Assembly (NCBI RefSeq): GCF_000426545.1
Contig: NZ_KE384534.1
Span: 485,115 to 549,114, forward strand
Source of the DNA: Paenibacillus massiliensis subsp. panacisoli DSM 21345
Lineage (GTDB): Bacteria > Bacillota > Bacilli > Paenibacillales > Paenibacillaceae
Direction: 5' to 3'
Length of the DNA: 64,000 bases
Shown: positions 54,391 to 62,771 of the stretch, in pieces
Layout of the letters: each line of letters starts with the position of its first letter
Numbering within the stretch: position 1 is the stretch's first letter
Made by a program: the position numbers and the translations under genes
The notes under the pieces: model-generated
What the model saw: the letters and a program-made list of their open reading frames with translations, nothing else
Databases searched by the model: none
Told to the model about the DNA's origin: nothing

Positions 54391-55191
54391 ATGGGAGCTG
54401 CATTCGCAATTCAAGTTATGACTGGAAAAGAAGGTAATGTCCAAAAGCTAATGGAATGGGCATTCTCAAGAAGTGAGAATGCTCAAAAATGGATAAAATC
54501 CATTCATAATCTTACTGAATCAACTGTTCGTCGTCTGAGTGATGGCAGTTTAGGAAAAGAAATCAAACGAGCTGTTATGCCTGGTTATATTTTCCTTGAG
54601 GTGAACTACAGTACAGATGAAAATAACCAATACGCTTATATTCCAGCAGATGTGTGGCATCTCATCAAGAGTATTCCCGGCGTCCTTAAGCAATTTACAA
54701 ATTCAGGTCAGATTATTGGAGCTGAAGAGTTTCAAAAGATGTTAGGGCTGAAGCCTGAAGAACTCCAAGTAGAGATTGCTGTTCCTTTTCAAGAGGCTTC
54801 TGCTGAAAGTGGTGAAGTGATTCAAGTTGAAGGAAATATGGAGAATGCTTTGCACCAAGTCAATACAGCAAGTACCCAAGAAGAACGTATGGAAGCAGAA
54901 AAAACACTGGAAGTGGCTGAACAGCAAATGAAAGAGCTGGTTGAAAAGCCTTATGAGGAAGCTGCTGGAGTTGTAGCTGTGAAAATCAGTGAAATTAAAA
55001 AGTTTGCTGATCCTAGTAGTGTGATAGGTAAGATTAAGACCGCTATACGGAACGGCAAGGAAATAATTCGCTTACCTAAAACACTGTTGGAAAAAATTAT
55101 ACTGGGAACGAATTCTCAAAGCAAACAATCCTCTCATACAATTATTGACCAATTATTTGAATACATAAGTCGGCAGTTAGGAACAAGCTAA
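54391..55191 (+). CDS. NusG-paralogue transcription elongation factor
   Basis: 266 residues after GGGAGG. The NusG N-terminal domain is clear: AFAIQVMTGKEGNVQKLMEWA, AVMPGYIFLEVNY and WHLIKSIPGVLKQFT, the surfaces that bind RNA polymerase. A helical insert (about 125-200) and a basic C-terminal part (about 205-250, KISEIKKFAD, GKIKTAIRNGKEI) follow. No classical KOW sequence is recognised there, so the C-terminus is diverged. Specialised NusG paralogues (RfaH, LoaP and plasmid types) suppress pausing and termination in chosen operons. Several intrinsic terminators lie downstream inside this element. It overlaps the helicase gene by one base. Confidence 0.8.
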   Translation: MGAAFAIQVMTGKEGNVQKLMEWAFSRSENAQKWIKSIHNLTESTVRRLSDGSLGKEIKRAVMPGYIFLEVNYSTDENNQYAYIPADVWHLIKSIPGVLKQFTNSGQIIGAEEFQKMLGLKPEELQVEIAVPFQEASAESGEVIQVEGNMENALHQVNTASTQEERMEAEKTLEVAEQQMKELVEKPYEEAAGVVAVKISEIKKFADPSSVIGKIKTAIRNGKEIIRLPKTLLEKIILGTNSQSKQSSHTIIDQLFEYISRQLGTS

Positions 55192-57437
55192 TGGAAGCTC
55201 CTTTATTGGAATCCAGTACGGGACATGTCGTTTACTTCATCCATCCCCGTGATAGTAGTTTAAGTGAAGAAAATAACTTCGGAATTGCACAGTGGATGCC
55301 GGAGAATGGTGGAGTGCCGTTTACTATTAAAGGTTCATTATTCGGAGTGAACAAGGGTGAGCGAATCGCTTTGCACGGAAAATGGGAGACTCATGCGAAG
55401 TATGGGCAGCAATTTGCGGTAGAACACTGGGAACGCCCAATGCCGAAGACGAGAGATCAGATCATCTCGTTCTTGTGTTCCAAGTTTGTAAAGGGCTGTG
55501 GGCCAAAGAAAGCCGAACTAATTGTACAGAAGCTTGGCGATCAGGCGCTTGATCGGATTATGGCTGAGGGAGATGCTTGTCTGAATGGTCTTAAGGGTAT
55601 TGGCCCTAAAAATGCCATGAAAATTGCTGATAGCATCAAAAGCAATTTTGAAATCCAGCAGATCATGATGAGCCTTCTATCGTATGGCATAACTGCGGAT
55701 ACTGTGACCAAAATGTACAAGCAATGGGGAGCGGAATGCGTAGATATTGTTCGTCGTAATCCATACCAACTGACGGAAATCCGTTTAATTGGGTTCCTAA
55801 AAGCTGATGAAATCGCTATGGCAATTGGAATCAGTAGAGATTCACCATACCGTCTGAATGCCGCGTTGCAGTATGTTCTTAATGAAACATGCTACGGCGG
55901 AGGTCATTGTTATGTCTTTGAGAGTGACCTAATGAATCGTACAAAAGAGCTTTTGAATGGTGTTCCAGAACAGGATATTTTGACGGAGTTACAGTTAATG
56001 TCTGCTCATGAACAGATAATTTGGGAAGAAGAAAAAGTGTATCCCAAGCACTTATATGTCTATGAAAAGAAACTTGCGCACAAACTGGCTTGCATAGCAA
56101 ACCGAGTTGGCGGAGCCATGCCTTTTTTGGACCAAATGATCCGAGAATACCAGCTTCAACATGGGATTGTACTTGCTGAGAAGCAGCGTGAGGCGGTTCG
56201 AGAGTTATTCAAGCAGCAACTTGTGATTGTAACAGGCAATCCAGGCACGGGGAAAACCACTGTAGTCAAGGCCATGATCGATATTTACCGTAGGCATTAT
56301 CCTGATGCAGAGATAGGACTATGTGCGCCGACAGGACGAGCAGCACGTAAGCTGGGAGAACTAACAGGCATGGACTCTTCAACTGTTCATATGATGCTTG
56401 GATTTCGTCCTGGTGCTGACCCGATGTACGGTGATGAGCTGCCGTTGCCATTTGACTTGATCTTTACGGATGAAGTGTCTATGAAGGACTTGCAGCTAGC
56501 ATATAACTTGTTTCAAGCCATCGGACCAAATACCAAAGTGGTGCTTATTGGAGACAGCGACCAGCTTCCTTCTGTCGGTCCAGGGAATGTCCTTCATGAT
56601 CTAATTGCTGCTGGAGTACCACATGTTCGATTAACGGAGATCTTTCGTCAAGCCCAAGAGAGCCAGATTATTACGAACGCACACCGTATTAATCGCGGGG
56701 AGCAGATTGTTATTAATAAGAACAAGGATGACTTTTTTTTCATTGAACAACCTGAGCCAGAACGAATTTCCCACTTGATTGTCCTCAGCGTGCTGCGCTT
56801 TTTGGATAAGGGATATCAGCTAGAAGATATTCTTGTACTCTCACCAATGAAAAAAGGCATTATTGGTACAGAAGAGTTGAACAACGCTTTGCAAGCGGCT
56901 GTAAATCCTCCGTCTGAGGATAAGAAAGAACTGACAGCCGGAGGGCGAGTTTATCGTCAAGGAGACAAAGTAATACAAATCCGTAACGATTATAAGAAGA
57001 AAGTATTGAATGGCGACATTGGTGTTGTTTTGGGCACAGCCTTGGTGGAGGATGAAGATGGCGAACAAACAGATGAAATAGGGTTGGTTTGCAATTTTCA
57101 AGGAAAGACCATTATTTATAGCAGACATGAGCTCAAAGACTTACTCTTGGCTTATGCGATAACGATTCATAAGGCGCAGGGAGGGCAGGCTCCTGTCGTT
57201 ATCATGCCTGTTTCGACCAGTCACTACGTGATGCTGGCACGGAATCTGATTTATACAGGGCTGACGAGAGCAGAACGAGTGTGTGTCATGATAGGAACCC
57301 GTAGGGCGTTAAATATAGCTGTAAGCAATAACAAGATAGTACAGCGTAATACGGGACTGAGAGAGCGAATAATGGGGTATATGAATGAAATGATCGGCAA
57401 CCCACAAATTCTTGTGCGTGCGACGAATGGATTATGA
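55191..57437 (+). CDS. RecD2/TraA-like superfamily 1B helicase
   Basis: 748 residues. N-terminal OB-like part, then helix-hairpin-helix units (GCGPKKAELIVQKLG, LKGIGPKNAMKIADSI), then the helicase core: VTGNPGTGKTTVVKAM (Walker A), LIFTDEVSM (Walker B), IGDSDQLPSVGPGNVL, LTEIFRQAQES and the C-terminal ITIHKAQGGQAPVV motif. It unwinds DNA 5' to 3' (family knowledge). In the element it could serve replication or processing of the transferred strand. It is coupled to the NusG-like gene. Confidence 0.92.
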   Translation: MEAPLLESSTGHVVYFIHPRDSSLSEENNFGIAQWMPENGGVPFTIKGSLFGVNKGERIALHGKWETHAKYGQQFAVEHWERPMPKTRDQIISFLCSKFVKGCGPKKAELIVQKLGDQALDRIMAEGDACLNGLKGIGPKNAMKIADSIKSNFEIQQIMMSLLSYGITADTVTKMYKQWGAECVDIVRRNPYQLTEIRLIGFLKADEIAMAIGISRDSPYRLNAALQYVLNETCYGGGHCYVFESDLMNRTKELLNGVPEQDILTELQLMSAHEQIIWEEEKVYPKHLYVYEKKLAHKLACIANRVGGAMPFLDQMIREYQLQHGIVLAEKQREAVRELFKQQLVIVTGNPGTGKTTVVKAMIDIYRRHYPDAEIGLCAPTGRAARKLGELTGMDSSTVHMMLGFRPGADPMYGDELPLPFDLIFTDEVSMKDLQLAYNLFQAIGPNTKVVLIGDSDQLPSVGPGNVLHDLIAAGVPHVRLTEIFRQAQESQIITNAHRINRGEQIVINKNKDDFFFIEQPEPERISHLIVLSVLRFLDKGYQLEDILVLSPMKKGIIGTEELNNALQAAVNPPSEDKKELTAGGRVYRQGDKVIQIRNDYKKKVLNGDIGVVLGTALVEDEDGEQTDEIGLVCNFQGKTIIYSRHELKDLLLAYAITIHKAQGGQAPVVIMPVSTSHYVMLARNLIYTGLTRAERVCVMIGTRRALNIAVSNNKIVQRNTGLRERIMGYMNEMIGNPQILVRATNGL

Positions 57438-57451
57438 TGGAGTGACAGCTT

Positions 57452-58141
57452 GTGACGGATAAAATAATGAGTTTCAAGAGGAGATTGGATCAGGCTGAAC
57501 TTGAAGCTAAACGGCGATTGGAAGTTGACTTGAATGCCGTAAATATGGAAGAAGCGAAGGCTAATGAACAAGGATTTATGATTGTCCGTAAAAAACAGAA
57601 AGCGGCTAATCAAACAAGATTTTCACAAACCATTGATTTAAATATATCGTATTTGTGCCAGTCGCAGTATTTAACCAGTGCCGAATTTAGCTTCATTTTT
57701 ACACTTGCCCCAATGTTGAAAATGGGGGTGAATGCAATCGTTGATCCTCAGACGGGACAATACTGTTCAGTGTCGGAGATTGGTACGCTTTTGAAGCGAA
57801 GTCGGCAAAAGACAAGTGAAATGATTTCTGCTCTAATCGAGAAAGGAATCATGTACGAATTTGCTAATGTTCATGAACTTAAAATTCACGGTCGTCATGT
57901 TACTCGACGGCCGTTTTTTTTGAACCCTGAAATCCTGTGTTGTGGGGATAAAAATAAACTGGAGAGCGGGATTACGCAGCTTATGATTCACTACAATATT
58001 TTAGAGAAATCAGGAATTAAGTTACCGATCAAAGCTGTTCTTGAACCTCATAGTAGGTACGGTAAATTGGTTAGGCGAAAGACTTATTTGGAGTTGCAAA
58101 AAAAAAAGTTAAAAAAAGTAAAATGCTTTAAATTTACCTAG
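57452..58141 (+). CDS. RepL-like winged-helix replication protein (tentative)
   Basis: 229 residues from GTG. The middle has a winged-helix pattern: SAEFSFIFTLAPMLKMG, CSVSEIGTLLKRSRQKTSEMISALIEKGIMYE, then RRPFFLNPEILCCGDKNK, which resembles the end of RepL plasmid initiators. The N-terminus is helical and charged and the C-terminus strongly basic (LQKKKLKKVKCFK). It starts 14 bases after the helicase gene and is followed by a nested palindrome that could be its target. An alternative is a transcription factor of the same fold. Confidence 0.6.
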   Translation: MTDKIMSFKRRLDQAELEAKRRLEVDLNAVNMEEAKANEQGFMIVRKKQKAANQTRFSQTIDLNISYLCQSQYLTSAEFSFIFTLAPMLKMGVNAIVDPQTGQYCSVSEIGTLLKRSRQKTSEMISALIEKGIMYEFANVHELKIHGRHVTRRPFFLNPEILCCGDKNKLESGITQLMIHYNILEKSGIKLPIKAVLEPHSRYGKLVRRKTYLELQKKKLKKVKCFKFT

Positions 58142-58157
58142 AGAACGTGTGTGTAGG

Positions 58158-58203
58158 GGGTGTCACCAAAAAGGGACACATGTGTCACGAAAAGGTGACA
58201 CCC
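58158..58203. repeat. Nested palindromes, possible replication origin or operator
   Basis: Outer arms GGGTGTCACC (58158-58167) and GGTGACACCC (58194-58203) enclose the perfect palindrome GACACATGTGTC (58175-58186). Read differently, TGTCACCAAAAAGGGACAC and TGTCACGAAAAGGTGACAC are two direct copies with internal symmetry. It lies 17 bases after the RepL-like gene and before an AT-rich stretch. Confidence 0.85.
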
Positions 58204-58349
58204 TAAAATGGCTAAAAAGGCTTATGTATCAAGGGTTTTCGGTGATTTTGGCAGTGGTCGTTCTTCTTAATCTATATATAGGCAATGACGATAGGTTACT
58301 CGAATAATTTGTCTATACCAATTCAGCGAAAACAGAGGGGATTATAACA

Positions 58350-58562
58350 ATGGAGATTACCAAAAATGTTCGTATCCAGTTTGTTTTTGGTGAGCCAGAT
58401 GATGAGGATACGCATGAAGTTGATTTACAAATTTCATGGGATGATTCAAAAATAGCAACAGGATCAGCGGCGATAAAAAAATCGTTGGATGAAGCTGTAC
58501 AAAGATGGGTTGAGGAAAATGTAAGTTACAAATGGGAAGAGGTTGAAGAGGAAGATCTGTGA
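58350..58562 (+). CDS. Small acidic protein, 70 aa
   Basis: ATG after AGAGGGGATT. Sequence MEITKNVRIQFVFGEPDDEDTHEVDLQIS then a helical, charged end (VQRWVEENVSYKWEEVEEEDL). Predicted beta-hairpin plus helix, strongly acidic. No family is recognised. It is the only gene between the palindromic region and a structured intergenic stretch. Confidence 0.65.
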   Translation: MEITKNVRIQFVFGEPDDEDTHEVDLQISWDDSKIATGSAAIKKSLDEAVQRWVEENVSYKWEEVEEEDL

Positions 58563-58638
58563 GTGAAATTTTCGAGGTATGCGCGTGCGCCTCATGATTT
58601 GATTTGAAGCTTCTGAGCGGTTGCTGTTACATCTGATG

Positions 58639-58744
58639 AATGGGGCTGAGGGAACGGGAGAGAGAATGGCTTGAGCATGAAGAGGTACGCAGGTGTGAGG
58701 GATCAGCAGACCATGAAGCCCTGCCTAGTTATGCCAGCCCCATT
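58639..58744 (+). ncRNA. Candidate structured RNA closed by a 10-bp helix
   Basis: AATGGGGCTG (58639-58648) pairs exactly with CAGCCCCATT (58735-58744). Inside are GGGCTGAGGGAACGG (shared with a second site near 59326), two CATGAAG copies (58676, 58712) and a possible inner GGG/CCC stem. Purine-rich unpaired stretches dominate the rest. It could be a cis-acting RNA element or an independent RNA. Confidence 0.4.
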
Positions 58745-58816
58745 GTTCAGCGTGGGTCATTACTCTAGAGTCCATTTTGAGTTGCCAATATTACATTCAA
58801 CTGACTTTCCAGAGAG

Positions 58817-58846
58817 CCTCTACCTGATGTAGGTGGGAGTTTTTTT
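58817..58846 (+). terminator. Intrinsic terminator before the 131-residue protein gene
   Basis: CCTCTACCT-GATG-TAGGTGGGAG pairs with wobble pairs, followed by seven T residues. It sits inside the rightward gene series of the element. Confidence 0.7.
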
Positions 58847-58895
58847 GCAAAGAGAGATGAAGAAAACCATATGTGAATGAAGGAGGAACAATGGA

Positions 58896-59291
58896 ATGTA
58901 CTTTGTAAATGCTGAACACCAACTGAATTTTGATAAGCTGGCAAAGAAGTTTCCAGTAATAAAAGATAGCATCCAGTACAGGGCAACATGCTATATTGCT
59001 GCTCATCCAGAGATATTCAAGTGCTTCAAGTTGGAGCTTCAGGAAGATGGTCCTTTTGATTGGTATTTTGATTACTTGGAAGACCCAGAAAAATTCGTTA
59101 AGCTGCGAATTGAGGGGAAGACGACAGGAAATACAGCACCGTTAACAGGACAAACAGTTGAATTGGTTAATCTAGCTTTGAATCTATGGAATGGAAGAGA
59201 GTTTGATCTTTCCAGTGGAATTACTGAGTGGAATGAAACATTGTACAGAGTTGCATTACAGGCCATACAATTACGACGAAGCGGCTGGTAA
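58896..59291 (+). CDS. Hypothetical protein, DUF6075-like (tentative)
   Basis: 131 residues. AGGAGG at 58881-58886 serves ATG 58896; a nearer ATG (58891) gives only five codons. The sequence opens MYFVNAEHQLNFDKLAKKFP and later has DPEKFVKLRIEGKTTGNTAPL and VNLALNLWNGREF. From memory this resembles DUF6075 proteins of Bacillota mobile elements. Soluble, helical, no catalytic motif seen. Function unknown. Confidence 0.7.
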   Translation: MYFVNAEHQLNFDKLAKKFPVIKDSIQYRATCYIAAHPEIFKCFKLELQEDGPFDWYFDYLEDPEKFVKLRIEGKTTGNTAPLTGQTVELVNLALNLWNGREFDLSSGITEWNETLYRVALQAIQLRRSGW

Positions 59292-59620
59292 CAACACTAG
59301 TCAAAGAACGCAGCTTGGTGATCTTGGGCTGAGGTAACGGTGGAAGAGGGCTTTTGGTGGAGATGCTGGAACTTTACATCAAGGAGCAAATGTGGCAGCC
59401 TTCTCCTTTTCCTTAGATCCAGCCCTTTTAATTCTGAGGATTAATTAGTCAGTGGACTATTTGGAACTAGAAGAAAACCAAGTAGTTCATATAGTTGTGC
59501 CTGAGTCCTAAGAACTGCTTTAGGGGTTCAAAAGATATATATTCCATCTTTTTCTATTGAATTGTATTTGGTATAATATTACTGATATACAAGTCTAACG
59601 GAAAAGGTGTGCACCTACTT
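59292..59620 (+). other. Non-coding region with second copy of the shared motif and a promoter
   Basis: GGGCTGAGGTAACGG (59326-59340) matches the motif at 58643-58657 at 14 of 15 positions. Here too a CAGCCC (59420-59425) lies about 80 bases on and could close a stem with GGGCTG. A TATAAT at 59572-59577 with weak -35 (TTTTTC) is a likely promoter for the AT-rich cargo pair downstream. Confidence 0.5.
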
Positions 59621-60649
59621 ATGAAGAAGACTTTTTACGCTGCTAAAATTAATGTTCATGAAAATATATTTAACCAAAACCTTCAAGAAATCATTCGTGT
59701 GCATATTCCTAAAGCAATTTTAGCTATGCCCACAATTAGAGTAAATTCATTTAACCTTTCATTCACAGATGTGGTTGAGACTATATTCGAAGGAAATAGA
59801 ATAATAGCTGGGAATATTACAAAATCAAAACACTCATCGCAAAAAGTAAGAATTGGTTCATCCACTAATATTGTTAAATCTGAATATGAATTAGCTAAGA
59901 CCTCATTCTTTGTATATCATCCAGAAAGTGAAATAATTTGTTATGAAGTGAATAGTTCTATTAATGATGATGAATTTCGTTCTTTTTTCACTAAGATTCT
60001 TAGCCGTGACAATATTATTGGAGAAGTTATTATTAAAACAATTCCAGAACCATATAAAATAAGATCAGAGATTCAGGCAATGCAAACTGTTACAACAATA
60101 CACTTTCAACTTATACATCCGAATCCAGGTAAAGATGCATTTAACTTATATAATAAAATAATTAAAGATAATCAGTTGAAAGAATTAGAAATAAAGATGT
60201 TTAATAAAAAAGGGGTGGTTCTTCGATCAACACTGCCTGTTATTGAGGAATTCTCTGGCCAAAATGAAGAAGTAATTATACTAAAACCTTACATTGATTT
60301 AAATGAGGAAAAAGATAAATCCATGCCTAACCCAATATTCGATAATGGCGCCGAGACAGGAGAATTTAATGAGTCAATTGAAAATGGCATTTCCTTAGTT
60401 GAATCAGGATATGGTGCAGTTAGTATTAAAGGATTTGATGAAATTACTATCCCGAGTGCAGGGAAAGGTAAAAGGAAGAAGAAAATAAAAAAGAATAGAT
60501 TTTTTTCTTCTCAGAGATCTGTACGAATGATTAAAACCGATGAATATAGTCAAGAAAGATTAATTAGAAGGATTATTAATTTTATTCAAGATGTCAAAAA
60601 TAAGGTGATTAAAGAAGGTGAGCAAAATGACACCACAGAACCGCTCTGA
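59621..60649 (+). CDS. Unknown soluble protein of the AT-rich cargo pair
   Basis: 342 residues from ATG 59621 (AAAAGGTG 11 bases ahead); GTG 59609 is an alternative. The first 220 residues alternate strands and helices (KTFYAAKINVHENIF, TSFFVYHPESEIICYEVNSS, TTIHFQLIHPNPGKDAF). Next is an acidic linker (DLNEEKDKSMPNPIFDNGAE), then a basic patch (GKGKRKKKIKKNRFF) and a final helix. Codon use and base composition are far more AT-rich than the rest of the element. The N-terminal half vaguely recalls DUF4747-type phage-resistance proteins, but this is not claimed. It overlaps the next gene by 23 bases. Confidence 0.75.
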   Translation: MKKTFYAAKINVHENIFNQNLQEIIRVHIPKAILAMPTIRVNSFNLSFTDVVETIFEGNRIIAGNITKSKHSSQKVRIGSSTNIVKSEYELAKTSFFVYHPESEIICYEVNSSINDDEFRSFFTKILSRDNIIGEVIIKTIPEPYKIRSEIQAMQTVTTIHFQLIHPNPGKDAFNLYNKIIKDNQLKELEIKMFNKKGVVLRSTLPVIEEFSGQNEEVIILKPYIDLNEEKDKSMPNPIFDNGAETGEFNESIENGISLVESGYGAVSIKGFDEITIPSAGKGKRKKKIKKNRFFSSQRSVRMIKTDEYSQERLIRRIINFIQDVKNKVIKEGEQNDTTEPL

Positions 60650-61169
60650 TTATGAAATGCTATCTTATGAAGAAACAACCTTTATTGGGTTACTAAAGAT
60701 AGATAAGTTGAGGGCTTTTAAAAATTGGTCTATTTTGTGGGCGATAATTCTCACCGTTTTTGTTGTTTTGTTCATTAGCATAAAAGGAGACTTTCAGAGT
60801 ATTGTCTTTGAATTCTCAAAGGAAATTACAAGTACACTACTCGGGGCATCAGCAGGAATTTTTGGGATTGTTATAGCAGCTCTAACTTTGACGCTAACAT
60901 TATTCCATCAAAGTTTATTACCAATAATGCTCAGGGAGAAGCTATTACAAAAATATCTGTTTCCTTTTTGGTTTGCGGTGGTTCTCTGGGCTGTAAATAT
61001 TGTGGTATGTGTTTTTTTAACTTTTCTTCATGTTATAAAACTGACCTACGTAATTACACCTATATTTATTTTTGAGTTTTTTGTATTTTTGTTTGCGACA
61101 TTCTATACTGTGAAATTAACTGGACTTGTGATAAGACTTGCATTACAACGTGCACAAATGGATAGTTAA
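60627..61169 (+). CDS. Small multi-pass membrane protein of the AT-rich cargo pair
   Basis: 180 residues from ATG 60627 after AAGAAGGTGAGC. Four hydrophobic helices: ILWAIILTVFVVLFISI, LGASAGIFGIVIAALTLTLTL, FWFAVVLWAVNIVVCVFLTF and TPIFIFEFFVFLFATFYTV. The N-terminal 35 and C-terminal residues are soluble. It overlaps the upstream gene by 23 bases, so synthesis is coupled. The soluble-plus-four-helix pairing is like defence operons such as Kiwa in layout only; sequence motifs do not identify it. Confidence 0.78.
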   Translation: MTPQNRSDYEMLSYEETTFIGLLKIDKLRAFKNWSILWAIILTVFVVLFISIKGDFQSIVFEFSKEITSTLLGASAGIFGIVIAALTLTLTLFHQSLLPIMLREKLLQKYLFPFWFAVVLWAVNIVVCVFLTFLHVIKLTYVITPIFIFEFFVFLFATFYTVKLTGLVIRLALQRAQMDS

Positions 61170-61265
61170 AAAAACGAACATATGATCTTGATTTTTGTTG
61201 TTCAAACAATTATAATGATCCTAGATGGTTTCAAGGCATAATATTTCAAAGGCCCTTAGAAAATA

Positions 61266-61288
61266 TCCCCTTAATTGGGGCTGTTTTT
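61266..61288 (+). terminator. Short terminator after the cargo pair
   Basis: CCCC-TTAATT-GGGG followed by CTGTTTTT. The stem is only four to five pairs, so strength is modest. Confidence 0.45.
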
Positions 61289-61316
61289 AGTTTAGGGGAA
61301 GTACACAGGATTAACT

Positions 61317-61338
61317 ATACAGTGAACGAACACTGTAT
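61317..61338. repeat. Inverted repeat ATACAGTG/CACTGTAT
   Basis: Perfect 8-bp arms with a six-base loop (AACGAA), 13 bases before a strong terminator. Possible protein site or part of an RNA switch. Confidence 0.6.
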
Positions 61339-61350
61339 TTAAAGAAGGAT

Positions 61351-61393
61351 AAGCCGATTTTGTATGACTATTCATACAAAATTGGCTTTTTTT
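61351..61393 (+). terminator. Very strong terminator 48 bases before the spoVS-like gene
   Basis: AAGCCGATTTTGTATGA (61351-61367) pairs with TCATACAAAATTGGCTT (61372-61388) over 17 positions with one G-U pair and a four-base loop, followed by T residues. It would block read-through into the transfer-side genes unless antiterminated. Confidence 0.92.
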
Positions 61394-61440
61394 ATTTCCA
61401 ATTAGTGAGAAGTCACATTAAACATTTAGGAGGAACATAT

Positions 61441-61713
61441 ATGTCGTTTGAAAATGTATTTAAAGTATCAGCAAAATCGAAACCAAGCTCACTAGCTGGA
61501 GCGGTGGCATCTGGCATACAGCAAAATGGAAAGGTTGAGCTACAAGCGGTAGGGGCTGCTGCTGTAAACCAAGCGTTGAAGGCTGTTGCCATTGCACGGG
61601 GATTTGTAGCTCCAAACGGTGTGAACCTGATCTGTGTTCCGGCTTTCGTTGATGTTGTTATTGACGGATCAGAACGGACAGCCATAAAGCTGACGGTTGA
61701 GCTAGGTAAATAA
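61441..61713 (+). CDS. SpoVS-family protein encoded on the element
   Basis: 90 residues after AGGAGGAAC. It has the family core: FKVSAKSKPSSLAGAVAS, then AVGAAAVNQALKAVAIARGF and VCVPAFVDVVIDG, ending AIKLTVE. Chromosomal SpoVS (86 residues, an Alba-like fold) affects septation and spore-coat assembly. This copy is a diverged paralogue riding on a mobile element. It is 12 bases from the next gene and shares its transcript. Confidence 0.93.
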   Translation: MSFENVFKVSAKSKPSSLAGAVASGIQQNGKVELQAVGAAAVNQALKAVAIARGFVAPNGVNLICVPAFVDVVIDGSERTAIKLTVELGK

Positions 61714-61725
61714 GGAGAAGCAACT

Positions 61726-62232
61726 ATGACAATCGCAGAGAAGCCGAAGATTGAGGAATTGTTGCAAGCCTACATCCAGATTGATGAACAGGAACAGGAG
61801 ACAAGGTTCATTAAAGGCCAGCTTCTAGATTCCATGCTTACTGCAGGAGCCAAGCAGAAGTTTTTATCATCACAGATCGGCGTTAGTCCTGCTCAAATTC
61901 GGGAATTAGTGCATGTGTATCGAACATTCCCAACGTCCGAGTCCCGATCTCCTTCACTGAGCTGGTATCACCACCGAGTAGCCAGTCACTCAAATGAACC
62001 GGCTGCTCTGCTTGCGAAGGCTAATGATGAAGCAATGAGCACTAGAGATCTACGCAAGGTCATTTTGAAGCAGGAAGGGGCCGATGCGATTGTTAAACAA
62101 GATGAGAATGTGGAACAAAAGCAGGCAACACGAGTGCTTACATCTGTACAGAAACTTCTGGATTCCGGAAGTGAGGCCGCCAAGTGGCTTCGATCAGAGC
62201 TGAAACGAACGCTGGAGGAGGGAACAAATTGA
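61726..62232 (+). CDS. Helix-turn-helix protein, ParB/KorB-like HTH (tentative)
   Basis: 168 residues after AAGGAGAAG. The centre has FLSSQIGVSPAQIRELVHVYRTFP, a helix-turn-helix of the type found in ParB-like adaptors, then SWYHHRVA and DEAMSTRDLRKVILKQEG. The C-terminus is helical (LTSVQKLLDSGSEAAKWLRSE). No nuclease or CTPase box is present. It may be a regulator or partition-type adaptor. Its stop overlaps the HD-GYP start by TTGA. Confidence 0.65.
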   Translation: MTIAEKPKIEELLQAYIQIDEQEQETRFIKGQLLDSMLTAGAKQKFLSSQIGVSPAQIRELVHVYRTFPTSESRSPSLSWYHHRVASHSNEPAALLAKANDEAMSTRDLRKVILKQEGADAIVKQDENVEQKQATRVLTSVQKLLDSGSEAAKWLRSELKRTLEEGTN

Positions 62233-62771
62233 TACTGAAGAACGTACTGGACATGTTGGACCCGGAGCATTCAAAACGGGTGAGCGTGCTTTCCATGGAC
62301 TTAGCTCGTGCCTTGAAATTAAGTGAACGGGAAATTGAACTCATTGGTTATGGTGCGCTGTATCACGATATCGGAAAGATTTCGATTCCTACGTCCATAT
62401 TGGAATCGACGAGTAAACTGAATGAAGAGGACTTCAAACTGATGCAGCGGCATGTGGACTATGGGCTGTCTATACTTTCGGTTTATACAGGTGAGGAAAT
62501 GCAGGCAGCACAAGAAATTGTTGCTTCTCATCATGAGCGTTGGGATGGTTTGGGGTACCCCCATGGCTTGATGGGCGAAGAAATCCCCCTCTGTGGTCGA
62601 ATCGTCAGCATATGTGATGTATTTGATGCCCTATCTTCTCAACGTACCTACAAGGCAGATTGGCCTTTAGGAAAGGTGTTAGACCATGTTAAGAGCCAAC
62701 GAGGTACGGCCTTTGATCCCAGATTGACGGATGTATTTTTGGAGATGGTTTATGAAGGAGCCGTCGTATGA
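62229..62771 (+). CDS. HD-GYP-type phosphodiesterase domain protein
   Basis: 180 residues from TTG, six bases after GGAGGAGGG. It has HSKRVSVLS, YHDIGKISIP (HD metal pair), HHERWDGLGYPHGLMG (the GYP signature) and DVFDALSSQRTYK. Such proteins cleave cyclic di-GMP, or other cyclic dinucleotides. It lacks a sensor domain. It overlaps its neighbours on both sides by four bases, so it is part of the element's operon. Confidence 0.88.
   Translation: MILKNVLDMLDPEHSKRVSVLSMDLARALKLSEREIELIGYGALYHDIGKISIPTSILESTSKLNEEDFKLMQRHVDYGLSILSVYTGEEMQAAQEIVASHHERWDGLGYPHGLMGEEIPLCGRIVSICDVFDALSSQRTYKADWPLGKVLDHVKSQRGTAFDPRLTDVFLEMVYEGAVV

Larger units (their letters stand above)
58563..58895 (+). other. Structured non-coding region of the element
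   Basis: No gene in 333 bases. It holds a 106-base segment closed by a perfect 10-bp stem and, after it, an intrinsic terminator; both are listed separately. Confidence 0.6.

Noticed and set aside
59621..61169. Assignment of the cargo pair to the Kiwa defence system
   Set aside because: Kiwa has the membrane gene first, and I see no sequence motif shared with KwaA or KwaB; only sizes and layout are similar.
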